This document shows, in pieces, positions 55,014 through 63,544 of a stretch of DNA of 64,000 bases. The stretch spans positions 209,710 through 273,709 of the forward strand of contig NZ_JACSQL010000006.1 in NCBI RefSeq assembly GCF_014836635.1, given 5' to 3'. The translations under genes were made by a program, and so were the position numbers. Within the stretch, counting starts at the first letter, position 1. Each line of letters starts with the position of its first letter. Origin of the DNA: Paenibacillus gallinarum. GTDB taxonomy: Bacteria > Bacillota > Bacilli > Paenibacillales > Paenibacillaceae. Under the pieces are notes generated by a model. It was given only the letters and a program-made list of their open reading frames with translations, had not been told where the DNA came from and searched no databases.

Positions 55014-55027
55014 CGAACATACGTTCT
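55014..55027. promoter_or_regulatory. LexA/DinR-type box 1
   Basis: CGAACATACGTTCT fits the Gram-positive SOS box CGAACRNRYGTTYC at 13 of 14 positions. Confidence 0.6.
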
Positions 55028-55269
55028 CACGTCCGTCAAAATCAAACATTTTGAATCTAAATAGACGTAATCTGGTGATCGTTTTATAGCGTGGTAATAC
55101 AGAAATGCTGCTGACGACAGCACCATGGGGAGTACTTCATACCACTAACGCTGGATTCATGAGAAAAAGGACGGTTTATTTACCTTATAACTACTTAAAA
55201 GGGAATTAAAGTGAAATATATACGGATATATAGCTAAAAATGATCAAAAAATGCGGTTTTTACGGTGAC

Positions 55270-55283
55270 CGAACATATGTTCT
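55270..55283. promoter_or_regulatory. LexA/DinR-type box 2
   Basis: CGAACATATGTTCT fits CGAACRNRYGTTYC at 13 of 14 positions and has a perfect GAACATATGTTC core. Confidence 0.62.
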
Positions 55284-55421
55284 AAAATGAGAATAGTATC
55301 AAAAACGATAGATGAAAGAGCTTAAAATCAGAAGAATTCTTCTTTTTATACATGGAAAAGAGTGTGTAAGAACATAAAAAGTAGACGACCAAAGAAGAAA
55401 AAGTGCGGTTTTATAGGGTGG

Positions 55422-55435
55422 AGAACGTATGTTCC
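55422..55435. promoter_or_regulatory. LexA/DinR-type box 3
   Basis: AGAACGTATGTTCC fits CGAACRNRYGTTYC at 13 of 14 positions. Confidence 0.58.
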
Positions 55436-55551
55436 TAAGTGAATGGATTCAGCTTATATACATAAGGACTAAACATAGAACCATGTGTAATTATATTGGA
55501 ATGAAGATTGATACGAAAAATCTCTATCCAAGTTTAAAAGAGAAGTTTACC

Positions 55552-55618
55552 TTGACATGTACAGAACATATCGTATACATTTGTATACAAATAACACACG
55601 TATACAAATGTATACGAT
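55552..55618 (+). promoter_or_regulatory. Promoter with a large GTATAC-based operator
   Basis: TTGACA (55552-55557), 16 bp, then TATACA (55574-55579). The -10 region lies inside a perfect inverted repeat with 19-bp arms, ATCGTATACATTTGTATAC (55570-55588) and its complement (55600-55618), separated by 11 bp. Each arm holds two GTATAC copies. A repressor bound here would block the promoter of the 55641 gene. Confidence 0.72.
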
Positions 55619-55640
55619 AAGAAAAGGGAGGAAACTGTTT

Positions 55641-56036
55641 ATGCGTGAAAGGGAAGAAAATCAAGGTAGACATGGACGAAGAGATCATGAAGAACATAGA
55701 GGTCATCGAGGTCCGAGGTCATTTGATAAGGAGGGAAAGAGAGATTTTAACGGGTCTCATCATAAAAAGGTCCAAACGTTTCGGCGCGGAAGAGCGATTG
55801 CTTTTTTAGAGAAACTCCAAGTAAATCGTTCGACTTTACAGCGGCAGTTACAAGATCCGCAATTTGAATCAATTAAACAAGTGATCAGCGGAGAACTGAA
55901 GGCAATCGAAATGGTAATGGATGATTTTATCCATATGTTTCAGCTTGATGTGACGGAAGGCAGTGTAGTTGATGCATCAGAAGAAGTTACCAAATCAGCA
56001 GAAGATGCTAATGAAGAAGGAACAGATCGGAGTTAA
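55641..56036 (+). CDS. Small charged protein of unknown function with His/Arg-rich N-terminus
   Basis: 131 residues. The first 45 are disordered and rich in Arg, His, Glu and Gly (HGRRDHEEHRGHRGPRSF). A helical core follows (RRGRAIAFLEKLQVNRSTLQ, then QFESIKQVISGELKAIEMVM and DDFIHMFQLD), ending in an acidic tail. I do not recognise the family and see no clear HTH. GGGAGG lies 10 bases before the ATG. The strong promoter/operator upstream shows that it is tightly regulated. The core might be a regulator-type dimerization helix bundle, which is speculation. Confidence 0.72.
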   Translation: MREREENQGRHGRRDHEEHRGHRGPRSFDKEGKRDFNGSHHKKVQTFRRGRAIAFLEKLQVNRSTLQRQLQDPQFESIKQVISGELKAIEMVMDDFIHMFQLDVTEGSVVDASEEVTKSAEDANEEGTDRS

Positions 56037-56039
56037 TAC

Positions 56040-56086
56040 AAAGTGCCGGGATAGTCTATATGACTTTTGGGCACTTTTTATTTTGT
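56040..56086 (+). terminator. Terminator of the 55641 gene
   Basis: AAAGTGCC pairs with GGGCACTTT across a 21-nt loop, followed by TTATTTTG. Confidence 0.65.
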
Positions 56087-56118
56087 AGAGTGATAAATAG
56101 GGATCACCGTGATTAATA

Positions 56119-56146
56119 GGTAAACTTAATATATATTATGTTAACT
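56119..56146. repeat. dif-like site 4 (diverged)
   Basis: GGTAAACTTAA, spacer TATATA, TTATGTTAACT. The right arm matches the XerD half-site at 10 of 11 positions and the left arm at 7 of 11. The 6-bp spacer TATATA equals that of Bacillus dif. It lies in the 310-bp gap before the nucleotidase gene. Confidence 0.45.
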
Positions 56147-56346
56147 ATCGATAGGATTCCTACATAGATTACCTCTATACACACAGTTGAATGATTTATT
56201 TTTAACTTGTAGATAACAAACTGTTTAAAGTCAGTTGTTGTATTACAAATATAATAAGAGTGGAAATAGTGGAAATATAGGAATAGATGGCCTTGATCTC
56301 AATCTAACGAGAATATATAGCTTCATTCATAGGGGGACTTCAAAAA

Positions 56347-57939
56347 GTGAATTCACAGACAAAAAATACAGTGGTCATTACACTGCTGGAAACAAGCGAT
56401 GTGCATGGTCACATTTACCCAACAGATTATCGGGAGGCAGGAGATAAGCCGCTTGGTCTTGCCAAGCTGTCTACAATCATTCGTAAGGAACGGGAAATAG
56501 ATCCGCATCTCTTACTTATCGATAACGGTGACCTTTTGCAGGGAACTCCCTTCATGTATTACTATGCTAAATACGATAGAACAGGGATGCATCCGGCAAC
56601 GAAACTGTTAAATCACCTTACATACGATGCAGCTGTACTTGGCAATCATGAATTCAATTACGGTTTAGAGCTGCTGAATAGCCATATTAAAGACGCTAGG
56701 TGTCCTTATTTATCTGCCAATATCGTAACGGAGTCCAATGGTGATCCGGCATTCGGACCGCCTTACCGAATATTTATGATGCAGGAAGGTATCCGTGTTG
56801 CCGTGCTCGGTATTACAACGCATTATGTTCCTAACTGGGAAGATTCAGCGAACATCCGTGGACTTGATTTTAAAGATGCGTTAACGTCTGCTCAGGAGTG
56901 GATTACTCATATTCGTAAAACCCACCAGCCGGATGCTGTCGTCGTCTGCTACCACGGAGGATTTGAATGTGATCCAGTCACCGGAAAGGCTACAGAGCCT
57001 CTTACAGGGGAAAATCAGGGCTATGAGATGTGTATGCACCTCGAAGGGGTGGATGTTTTGCTCACGGGGCATCAGCATCGGCTTCTTACCGGAGAATTAA
57101 ATGGCGTTGTGTATGCGCAGCCTGGTTCGGCTGGACAAGCCATTGCTAAAGTGGAACTTCGATTTGAGCAGGATGGGGAAGGCAGATGGGGAATATGTGG
57201 TAAGAAGGCACAGCTGATACATGCAAGCGAAGCAGAAGCAGATCAGGAAGTGCTTGCACTTTTTGCTGAGGCGGAACGAAATACCCAGGCATGGCTGGAT
57301 CAGCCCATTGGCAGAGCAGAAGGTGACTTATCGATACTCGATCCATTTACTGCTAGACAAAAGGATCATGCCTTCACAGAATTTATTAATCGGGTGCAGA
57401 TGGAGGTTACGGGTGCAGCTATCTCCTGTGCTTCTATTTTTACCAATAAGGCAAAAGGGTTCTCAGAACACATCACCATGCGAGACGTCGTATCTAACTA
57501 TATCTATCCAAATACCCTGAAGGTACTTCTACTGACAGGCCGTGATATTCGGGATGCCCTGGAGCAGAACGCCCTTTACTTTACGCTCGAGGAGGATATC
57601 GGGAGATTACAAGTATCTGAGGGATATCTGCAACCTAAACCGCAGCACTTTAATTATGACATGTGGGAAGGCATCGAATATGAACTGGATATCTCAAGAC
57701 CCGAAGGGAGCCGTGTTAGTAAGCTATGGTTTAACGGTGCTCCTATGAACCTTCACGCTTCCTTTGAAGTTGTGATGAACAGCTACCGAGCGGGTGGAGG
57801 AGGCAACTTCGGAATGCTGATGAATAAACCTGTGATCCGAGAAATACCTACTGACATGACCGAGATTTTGGCTGATTATATCACGAAGCGAAAGGTAATC
57901 TATGCATCATGTGATCACAACTGGAAGGTCATCTTTTGA
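56347..57939 (+). CDS. 5'-nucleotidase / 2',3'-cyclic phosphodiesterase family metallophosphatase
   Basis: 530 residues. The metallophosphoesterase half has LETSDVHGHIYPTDY, LLLIDNGDLLQGTPF, AAVLGNHEFNYGLELL, VVVCYHGGFECDP and LLTGHQHRLLTGELNG. The C-terminal 5'-nucleotidase half binds substrate (DVVSNYIYPNTLKVLLLTG, MNSYRAGGGGNFGML). Most family members are secreted or cell-wall bound, but this one lacks a signal peptide and probably acts in the cytosol. The GTG start follows AGGGGG by 10 bases. The gene converges on a phn transport operon, suggesting a role in handling organophosphates. Confidence 0.9.
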   Translation: MNSQTKNTVVITLLETSDVHGHIYPTDYREAGDKPLGLAKLSTIIRKEREIDPHLLLIDNGDLLQGTPFMYYYAKYDRTGMHPATKLLNHLTYDAAVLGNHEFNYGLELLNSHIKDARCPYLSANIVTESNGDPAFGPPYRIFMMQEGIRVAVLGITTHYVPNWEDSANIRGLDFKDALTSAQEWITHIRKTHQPDAVVVCYHGGFECDPVTGKATEPLTGENQGYEMCMHLEGVDVLLTGHQHRLLTGELNGVVYAQPGSAGQAIAKVELRFEQDGEGRWGICGKKAQLIHASEAEADQEVLALFAEAERNTQAWLDQPIGRAEGDLSILDPFTARQKDHAFTEFINRVQMEVTGAAISCASIFTNKAKGFSEHITMRDVVSNYIYPNTLKVLLLTGRDIRDALEQNALYFTLEEDIGRLQVSEGYLQPKPQHFNYDMWEGIEYELDISRPEGSRVSKLWFNGAPMNLHASFEVVMNSYRAGGGGNFGMLMNKPVIREIPTDMTEILADYITKRKVIYASCDHNWKVIF

Positions 57940-57972
57940 AAAAAGACCGTTATCTATTATTGGTACACACAA

Positions 57973-58015
57973 AAAAACCTCCAATACCATGGAACCAATG
58001 GATTTGGAGGTTTTT
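57973..58015. terminator. Bidirectional terminator between nucleotidase and phn operon
   Basis: AAAAACCTCCAATACCAT pairs with AATGGATTTGGAGGTTTTT with small internal mismatches. Confidence 0.85.
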
Positions 58016-58064
58016 GCTGTCTATTTTGATGAAGAATAACCACAAAACCACTATGTACCAATAC

Positions 58065-58871
58065 TTAACCATGGATGAGTTTGGAACGAAGGCGATTTGA
58101 TATCCATTCAATAAGCAGAATTAGAACCACTAAACCGATCAAGATCGAGCCGACCTGATTCCATCTATAGCTGTTCATGGCAAAGATCAGTGGTGCTCCA
58201 ATTCCTCCGGCACCAACCAACCCGAGGATAGACGCTTCACGCATATTCATGTCGAACCGATAGATCGTAACCGATAGGAATAATGAGAACAGCTGCGGTA
58301 AGATGCCGAAGCGGATTTTTTCAAAGGTTGTACAGCCTAGGGAGGTCATCGACTCTAGTACTTTCTTATCCAGCTCTTCAATGGTGTCGACATAGAGTTT
58401 CGATAACATTCCGATCGAAGTGAGTCCTATGGTAAGCACACCTGTGAATGGTCCAGGTCCGGACACGCGGATGAACATTAAACCGTAGACCAGCGCTGGA
58501 ATGGTTCGAATCATAATAAGGAGTAGTCTTGTGATCCAAGCAATCGGTTTAGGTACAATGTTGGAGGCCGCTAGAAAAGCAAGCGGAACAGATAACACTG
58601 CGCCTACGAAGGTACCCAAAAAAGCGATGGCTGTTGTTTGAATAAGTAAATAGATGACACCTTGTTTCGATAAGTTGAACAGCAGCTCTAGGTCTGGACT
58701 GCCCAATCCTTTTAGGATGTTCAGCGCGATCACGAATCCATTCTGATTCATGTCTTTAAAGCTTACTGTGTTTAAAGACCAGATGAACAGAATAAGCACA
58801 ATAGCCGTTACGGTTAGCACATACCTGCGATTTCGAGGGGAAGCCAGCATTTGTTTCTCTATTGTTGTCAT
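58065..58871 (-). CDS. phnE: Phosphonate/phosphite ABC transporter permease (second PhnE)
   Basis: 268 residues with about six helices. The PhnE signature region has LLIMIRTIPALVYGLMFIRV, GPFTGVLTIGLTSIGMLSKL and the conserved end LGLVGAGGIGAPLIFAMNSY. It forms the channel with the other PhnE. ATG 58871 follows GAGGAGG by 8 bases, so TTG 58874 is not used. It is the last gene of the phnD-phnC-phnE-phnE operon, 13 bp after the first phnE. Confidence 0.93.
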   Translation of the reverse strand: MTTIEKQMLASPRNRRYVLTVTAIVLILFIWSLNTVSFKDMNQNGFVIALNILKGLGSPDLELLFNLSKQGVIYLLIQTTAIAFLGTFVGAVLSVPLAFLAASNIVPKPIAWITRLLLIMIRTIPALVYGLMFIRVSGPGPFTGVLTIGLTSIGMLSKLYVDTIEELDKKVLESMTSLGCTTFEKIRFGILPQLFSLFLSVTIYRFDMNMREASILGLVGAGGIGAPLIFAMNSYRWNQVGSILIGLVVLILLIEWISNRLRSKLIHG

Positions 58872-58884
58872 CAAATTAGCCTCC

Positions 58885-59700
58885 TCAAGTTAACTTTTTT
58901 CTGAAATGCTCGCTGATTGTTTCAATTACATATACAGTGACGATAAGCGACAAAATAATCATTCCCACTCTGGAATAATCTCGCCAGCCGATGTTCTCAT
59001 GAATCAGCAGGCCAATTCCTCCAGCACCTACGTATCCGAGAATAGCCGCGTATCGCACGTTTCCTTCAAAACAAAATAAGGAAGTAGATAGATAACGAGA
59101 GAGCACCTGCGGATATATCGAATATCGAAAGGCCTCTACACGGTTCATCCCAATCGATTCCATCGCTTCAAAAGATCCCATATCGACGTTTTCGATCTGT
59201 TCATATACTAATTTACCGACATAGGAGAGGGTAAAGAGCATAATCGCCACGAGTCCTGCCATCGGGCCTAAACCGAACACATAGGTAGCGATCAGCGCCG
59301 TTACTAGCGTAGGCAGCGTTCTGAGCAGGCTGAGCATAATTTTAAATACAGCAACGACCGATTTATTACGAATGACGTTAGAAGAAGCCATCATGGCGAA
59401 TGGAAGAGCTAGAGCAGCGCCAATAATAGATCCTAAAAATGACATTTGCAAGGTTGAGATCATTGCATCCCACAGGTGAGGAAAGTAACTCCATTTTGGA
59501 GGAATCATCTCGCCTATAATAATAAAAAACTGATTTATCCGGTCGAAGAGCATTTGAATATCAAAATCAGTCAGTTGGGTGGATGTCGCTGTTAAGGCAG
59601 CAAGAATCAGGAATATGAAAGGGAGCCGTGATCTTTTCTCCATGACGACTTTTCCGTTTGCCAGAACCAGCTTTTTTGGAGGGAAGAGTTTATCATACAT
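58885..59700 (-). CDS. phnE: Phosphonate/phosphite ABC transporter permease (first PhnE)
   Basis: 271 residues, six helices. Conserved segments are MLSLLRTLPTLVTALIATYV, FGLGPMAGLVAIMLFTLSYV and LGYVGAGGIGLLIHENIGW. Its start overlaps the phnC stop by 8 bp, with GAGGTGG upstream inside phnC. Transport systems of this type import phosphonates, phosphite or other phosphorus esters; no C-P lyase or other phosphonate catabolic gene is in the window, so the substrate is open. Confidence 0.93.
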   Translation of the reverse strand: MYDKLFPPKKLVLANGKVVMEKRSRLPFIFLILAALTATSTQLTDFDIQMLFDRINQFFIIIGEMIPPKWSYFPHLWDAMISTLQMSFLGSIIGAALALPFAMMASSNVIRNKSVVAVFKIMLSLLRTLPTLVTALIATYVFGLGPMAGLVAIMLFTLSYVGKLVYEQIENVDMGSFEAMESIGMNRVEAFRYSIYPQVLSRYLSTSLFCFEGNVRYAAILGYVGAGGIGLLIHENIGWRDYSRVGMIILSLIVTVYVIETISEHFRKKLT

Positions 59701-60493
59701 GTCCTGAAACCACCTCTAACGTTGAAGCAACTTCTTCGTTCTTCTCTTCAGAATCAGAGACATGTCCATAAATGTTGTTCAAAATTTGCTTTGATACCTC
59801 AGTGGGCGCACCATCAAATACAATTTCTCCTTCACGAACCCCGATAATGCGGTTTGCATACTCCAAAGCGACCTCTACATGATGGATGTTCATGATAACA
59901 GAGATATTCATGGTTTGATTGATTCTCCTGAAATCTTCCATCACCATTCTCGAAGTTACCGGATCAAGGGAGGCGATCGGTTCGTCCGCAAGTATGATAT
60001 CTGGATTTTGAGCGAGTGTACGGGCAAGTGCAACCCGCTGTTGTTGTCCGCCAGATAGCTGATCTACACGGATATAAGCTTTATCCAAAATTCCTACTTT
60101 ATCTAGAGCCTCTAATGCCAGGAGTTTTTGTTCTTTCGTAAAAATGCCGGTCAGCTTACGCCATATGGATAGATCTGGTACGAAAGAGACGAGCACGTTT
60201 TTTATTACACTTATTCGATTGACGAGATTAAAAGATTGAAAAATCATCCCAATTCTTCTTCGGAAACGGCGAATTTGTTTGCCGCGTAACTTCGATACAT
60301 CCACATGGTCTACTAATAACTGTCCATCTGTTATGTCGTGCATCCGATTAATACATCTGATCAGTGTCGACTTGCCAGCGCCGGATAAACCAATGACGGC
60401 TACAAACTCACCTTGTTCAATCTTTAGATTTATATTGCTCAGAGCGGTTGTGCCGTTCGGGTACGTCTTTTGTACATTCATAAATTCGATCAT
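59693..60493 (-). CDS. phnC: Phosphonate/phosphite ABC transporter ATPase
   Basis: 266 residues with a complete ABC domain: Walker A GLSGAGKSTLIRCINRM, Q-loop FQSFNLVNRI, signature LSGGQQQRVALARTLAQ, Walker B IILADEPIASLDP and the switch His in MNIHHVEVALEYA. It energises uptake through the two PhnE subunits. It lies 105 bp after phnD and overlaps the first phnE. Confidence 0.94.
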   Translation of the reverse strand: MIEFMNVQKTYPNGTTALSNINLKIEQGEFVAVIGLSGAGKSTLIRCINRMHDITDGQLLVDHVDVSKLRGKQIRRFRRRIGMIFQSFNLVNRISVIKNVLVSFVPDLSIWRKLTGIFTKEQKLLALEALDKVGILDKAYIRVDQLSGGQQQRVALARTLAQNPDIILADEPIASLDPVTSRMVMEDFRRINQTMNISVIMNIHHVEVALEYANRIIGVREGEIVFDGAPTEVSKQILNNIYGHVSDSEEKNEEVASTLEVVSGHV

Positions 60494-60598
60494 GGAAAAA
60501 CTCCAATCTTATAGTCTTCATCTGCCAAGCAGAAAAGGAGAACATCTTAAAAATCACGATGCTCTCGCTTTTTAGCTGCTTACCTGATTTATGCTCTA

Positions 60599-61702
60599 CT
60601 AGTTTTTCATTTCTCTAATAATATCTTGAGCTTTTCTTTCAGCATCATAGTCTGAAGATTGTGCTACTTGATAACCTTCATGGCTATAGACTGCAATTAC
60701 TTTTTTGCCTTCTTCCGTTTGTGCGATGGAGATGAACGCATTTTGAAGGGCTTTTTTAAGATCATCCGTCATAATCGGACTGTTTTTACTAACGCTGATC
60801 GTATCATTGTAAATTCCATCCGTTACGGCGATTACATTGGTTTCATCCCAAATCGAACCTGGGCGACTAAATTCATTCGTCCATTGTTCGTTGTAGTCTC
60901 GTCTTGCATCTGCGAAGGCTACGACAACATCGACTTGTTCAGCTGCTAGACGGGCAAAGGAGCTGCCATATGAGTCAGATGTAACCACGTGTGCTAGATC
61001 AGTAATGCTTTTATTTAAGTTTTCTTGAAGCCATAGTGTAGGGTAGATATATCCAGCAGAGGAGGAGGTAGACATAACCGCCCAATTCGCATCGTTTACA
61101 TCTTCCCATGTCAGATTTTCGCCATTGTTGACTTTCTCAGCTAATGCCTGTCCTTTAGCGGAAGGGCCTGCGATGAATAGGGAGCGATAATACGTTGCCT
61201 GGTCAGTTGTCGGTTCCGTTGGCTTGTTATCGTTCCAGTCTTTAGCTAGTTCGGAGTCATTAGACAATCCTGCTCGTGTTGCAGTTAAGATAACGTCAGC
61301 TCCATCATCGTATAGAGCATAAGTTCCACCCGGTACAAATCCAATGTCTGTCGTGCCTGCAGTCAAAGCTTCACCTACAGCTTCATATGTAGTGCCTACA
61401 TCAATGCTTATTTCTCCAACATTAAAACCTTCAGTTGCCAATTGGTTTTTTAGTAAGTCTTTTAGCGGATCCGTTGCCGTAATAATATCTTCTGGATCTT
61501 TCGATGGAACAAAGCTGATTCTCAGCTTCTCAATATCCTTTGAATTAATACCTGTATCACCCGATGTTTCGTTGTTATCAGCACCTGACGATGAAGAGGA
61601 TGGGGAAGATGTGTTTTGCTGCGAACTGTTGCTGGTTCCACAACCTGCGATCAGCACCATGACTAAAGTGAATAACGTGAAAAGCATGATTCTTTTTCTC
61701 AA
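60599..61702 (-). CDS. phnD: Phosphonate/phosphite-binding lipoprotein
   Basis: 367 residues. The lipoprotein signal peptide is MRKRIMLFTLFTLVMVLIAGC, split here by its lipobox IAGC, followed by a Ser/Asn-rich linker. The mature domain is PhnD-like: LRISFVPSKDPEDIITATDP, VGTTYEAVGEALTAGTTDIG and AAEQVDVVVAFADARRD. TTG 61702 follows CGGGGGT by 8 bases and gives a normal lipoprotein signal; ATG 61735 lies upstream of that ribosome site. It is the first gene of the operon. I could not identify a convincing Pho box upstream. Confidence 0.92.
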   Translation of the reverse strand: MRKRIMLFTLFTLVMVLIAGCGTSNSSQQNTSSPSSSSSGADNNETSGDTGINSKDIEKLRISFVPSKDPEDIITATDPLKDLLKNQLATEGFNVGEISIDVGTTYEAVGEALTAGTTDIGFVPGGTYALYDDGADVILTATRAGLSNDSELAKDWNDNKPTEPTTDQATYYRSLFIAGPSAKGQALAEKVNNGENLTWEDVNDANWAVMSTSSSAGYIYPTLWLQENLNKSITDLAHVVTSDSYGSSFARLAAEQVDVVVAFADARRDYNEQWTNEFSRPGSIWDETNVIAVTDGIYNDTISVSKNSPIMTDDLKKALQNAFISIAQTEEGKKVIAVYSHEGYQVAQSSDYDAERKAQDIIREMKN

Positions 61703-62935
61703 TTCATTACCCCCGATTATATTTGTAATTTTCAAAGGCGGACGGAAGACGCTCGCTATTGAAAGACAAACTCATTGTATAATCTCTTTGTTCGCGATTT
61801 ATAAGCGTTGTGTCAAACCAATGATAAAATTTGCGGAGATATCCTTTGTTTTGTCAAATAGGATGTGATTATGATGTTTTTTAACATGTAGTTAATAATC
61901 CAAGTGATTGAAGTGAGAATTGGTGGGATCATGTTGCAGCTTTTTTGATTTTGAGGAGGGGATTGTGATAGGTCATAATAGAACATGTAGAAGATTCAGT
62001 GAATATAAATTTGAAAATAATGGTAATATAATTAATAAGGTGAGCAGATCAGAAAATATATAGTGGGATCTAATTTAATAGATTAGAGTAAAGTAGCTGG
62101 TTTAATTTAGTTAGTGGATTTAAAAAGATCAATGGATGCTTATTAGGTGGTCGAATCGAGTAATAGTTAATAAAAGTGAGGAAAATCAGAGGTTTGATAA
62201 CAAAGTAATGGAATTAATGATTGAAGAGTAACTTTGTCATTGTTTAAATATCAATGATCACATTTAGATGATTTATTAATTTTCAATCAAATAATATTAG
62301 GAAAACATTATGGGAAATTAATTAATGAATAAGTTTGAATGTTGAGAGTTGTGATTGTTTAGAATTATTAAAAAGAAAGTAAACAGCAACAAAAAAAGCT
62401 ACAAATGAACAAAAAAGAAGCAAAGACCAACAATAAGCTTGATTAATAAGAAGAACAAAATAATCGAATTCAATGAAATAATCCTTGATCCATAAGCGTT
62501 TTTTCTTATACATAATCACAAAACCCGTATTTTGTACATATGTATATAAGTCTTTCTTTCGTGGGTTGATCATAATCAGAGCTACTTGATCATAATCAGA
62601 GCTACTCTTTCTTCGATGAGCGCACTGCTCAGCCTTCTCATGCATTATATTACTATTTGATTCCGAAGTAAAATCTCATCTTTCTTTGTAGGAAATCCAA
62701 AGTTGAAATCTGTAAATCAGTACAATGACCACAATAATATAGGTGATCCGCAACAAATATTCCCTACTAAAAAGAAAACTTCGTATATATCACTTCTTTT
62801 GTTGATAGCTATAAGGACTAAAAAGCAGCCAGTCTTTTGAATACTTTTTACTTCTTGTAATTAAATTCATTTATATGTTTTTTTAATTGCATAGGAACTA
62901 ATCATTCATCTCGTCACGTCCAATTGTATGGTTTC
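61703..62935. other. AT-rich region without a supportable gene
   Basis: About 1.2 kb, clearly more AT-rich than the surroundings. It must hold the phnD promoter at its left end. A perfect 20-bp tandem duplication lies at 62566-62605. A 107-codon frame on the minus strand (62322-62645) has a hydrophobic C-terminus but no ribosome binding site, and I do not call it. Confidence 0.6.
62566..62605. repeat. Perfect 20-bp tandem duplication
   Basis: TTGATCATAATCAGAGCTAC occurs twice head to tail. Because 20 is not a multiple of three, it would shift any reading frame crossing it. Confidence 0.9.
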
Positions 62936-63310
62936 CTACAAAACTACTCTTTCCCTGTTCTCAGTAAATCGATAAACCCCAATCTCGGCAATGGAGTCAT
63001 CCAGCCATGTAATATCAAATCTATCCAGAGAATCTAAATCAAAATCATCAAACTCTTTGAAGTTTTTCAATGGCGAAGCATATTTCCCGTAATATATACG
63101 CAAAGAAGAATAAGCATATCGAACATTCCTATCCTTCACATCCACAACTTTCGAACTCATCTCCTGCAGGTCAATTGTATGAATGTTATTAGGCGAGTGA
63201 CTCACTGTAATTGATGTTACAATATAAGGAGCATAATCAGTAACTTCCTCCTCCCATTTTGCTGTTGAGGAGCAACCACTAAGCACAACTAACACTCCCG
63301 TGATAAGCAT
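62936..63310 (-). CDS. Small putative lipoprotein of unknown function
   Basis: At least 124 residues. The lipobox LSGC at residues 10-13 follows a short hydrophobic stretch (LITGVLVVLSGC). The mature part has IVTSITVSHSPNNIHTIDLQ, RYAYSSLRIYYGKYASPLKN and a closing FDITWLDDSIAEIGVYRFTE. I do not recognise it. With the ATG at 63310 the signal peptide lacks a basic N-region and there is no ribosome site. Extending in frame to an ATA at 63349, which lies 8 bases after GGGGGG, gives MEYKKLNRLLKLSMLITGV and a complete signal peptide. Confidence 0.65.
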   Translation of the reverse strand: MLITGVLVVLSGCSSTAKWEEEVTDYAPYIVTSITVSHSPNNIHTIDLQEMSSKVVDVKDRNVRYAYSSLRIYYGKYASPLKNFKEFDDFDLDSLDRFDITWLDDSIAEIGVYRFTENRERVVL

Positions 63311-63544
63311 ACTTAATTTCAGTAATCGATTTAGTTTCTTGTATTCTATACTAAATTCCCCCCCTATATTTTGATTACAACATTGTCTTGTTGATTATAG
63401 GTTCTTTTTTAACTACCTTTGCTGGGCAACGCTGACTCATGTCTCATCTCAGCCTTTTAGTTTACTCCATCAATCAAATAGCAAGTTGCTCCCTACTGTG
63501 TTCAACTAACGTTTTCTCGTTAGGTCAACTAATGTCCAACCATC

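Larger units (their letters stand above)
54947..55551. other. Gene-poor region with three LexA-type boxes
   Basis: About 600 bp with no gene I can support. It contains three LexA/DinR-type palindromes and a stretch (55088-55152) able to fold by pairing GTGGTA with TACCAC and TGCTG with CAGCA. Boxes 2 and 3 lie in similar surroundings (each preceded by TGCGGTTTT), so part of the region may be an old direct duplication. Confidence 0.5.

Noticed and set aside
55088..55152. Fragment of 16S rRNA on the minus strand
   Set aside because: Only CTGTCGTCAGC and a nearby CATGG resemble 16S; the rest does not align, so this is chance.
55429..55620. 63-codon frame in the LexA-box region
   Set aside because: It starts inside LexA box 3 and runs through the promoter and operator of the 55641 gene, without a ribosome site.
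62322..62645. 107-codon minus-strand frame with a hydrophobic end
   Set aside because: It has no ribosome site and its N-terminal half is produced by the 20-bp tandem duplication; I cannot support it as a gene.
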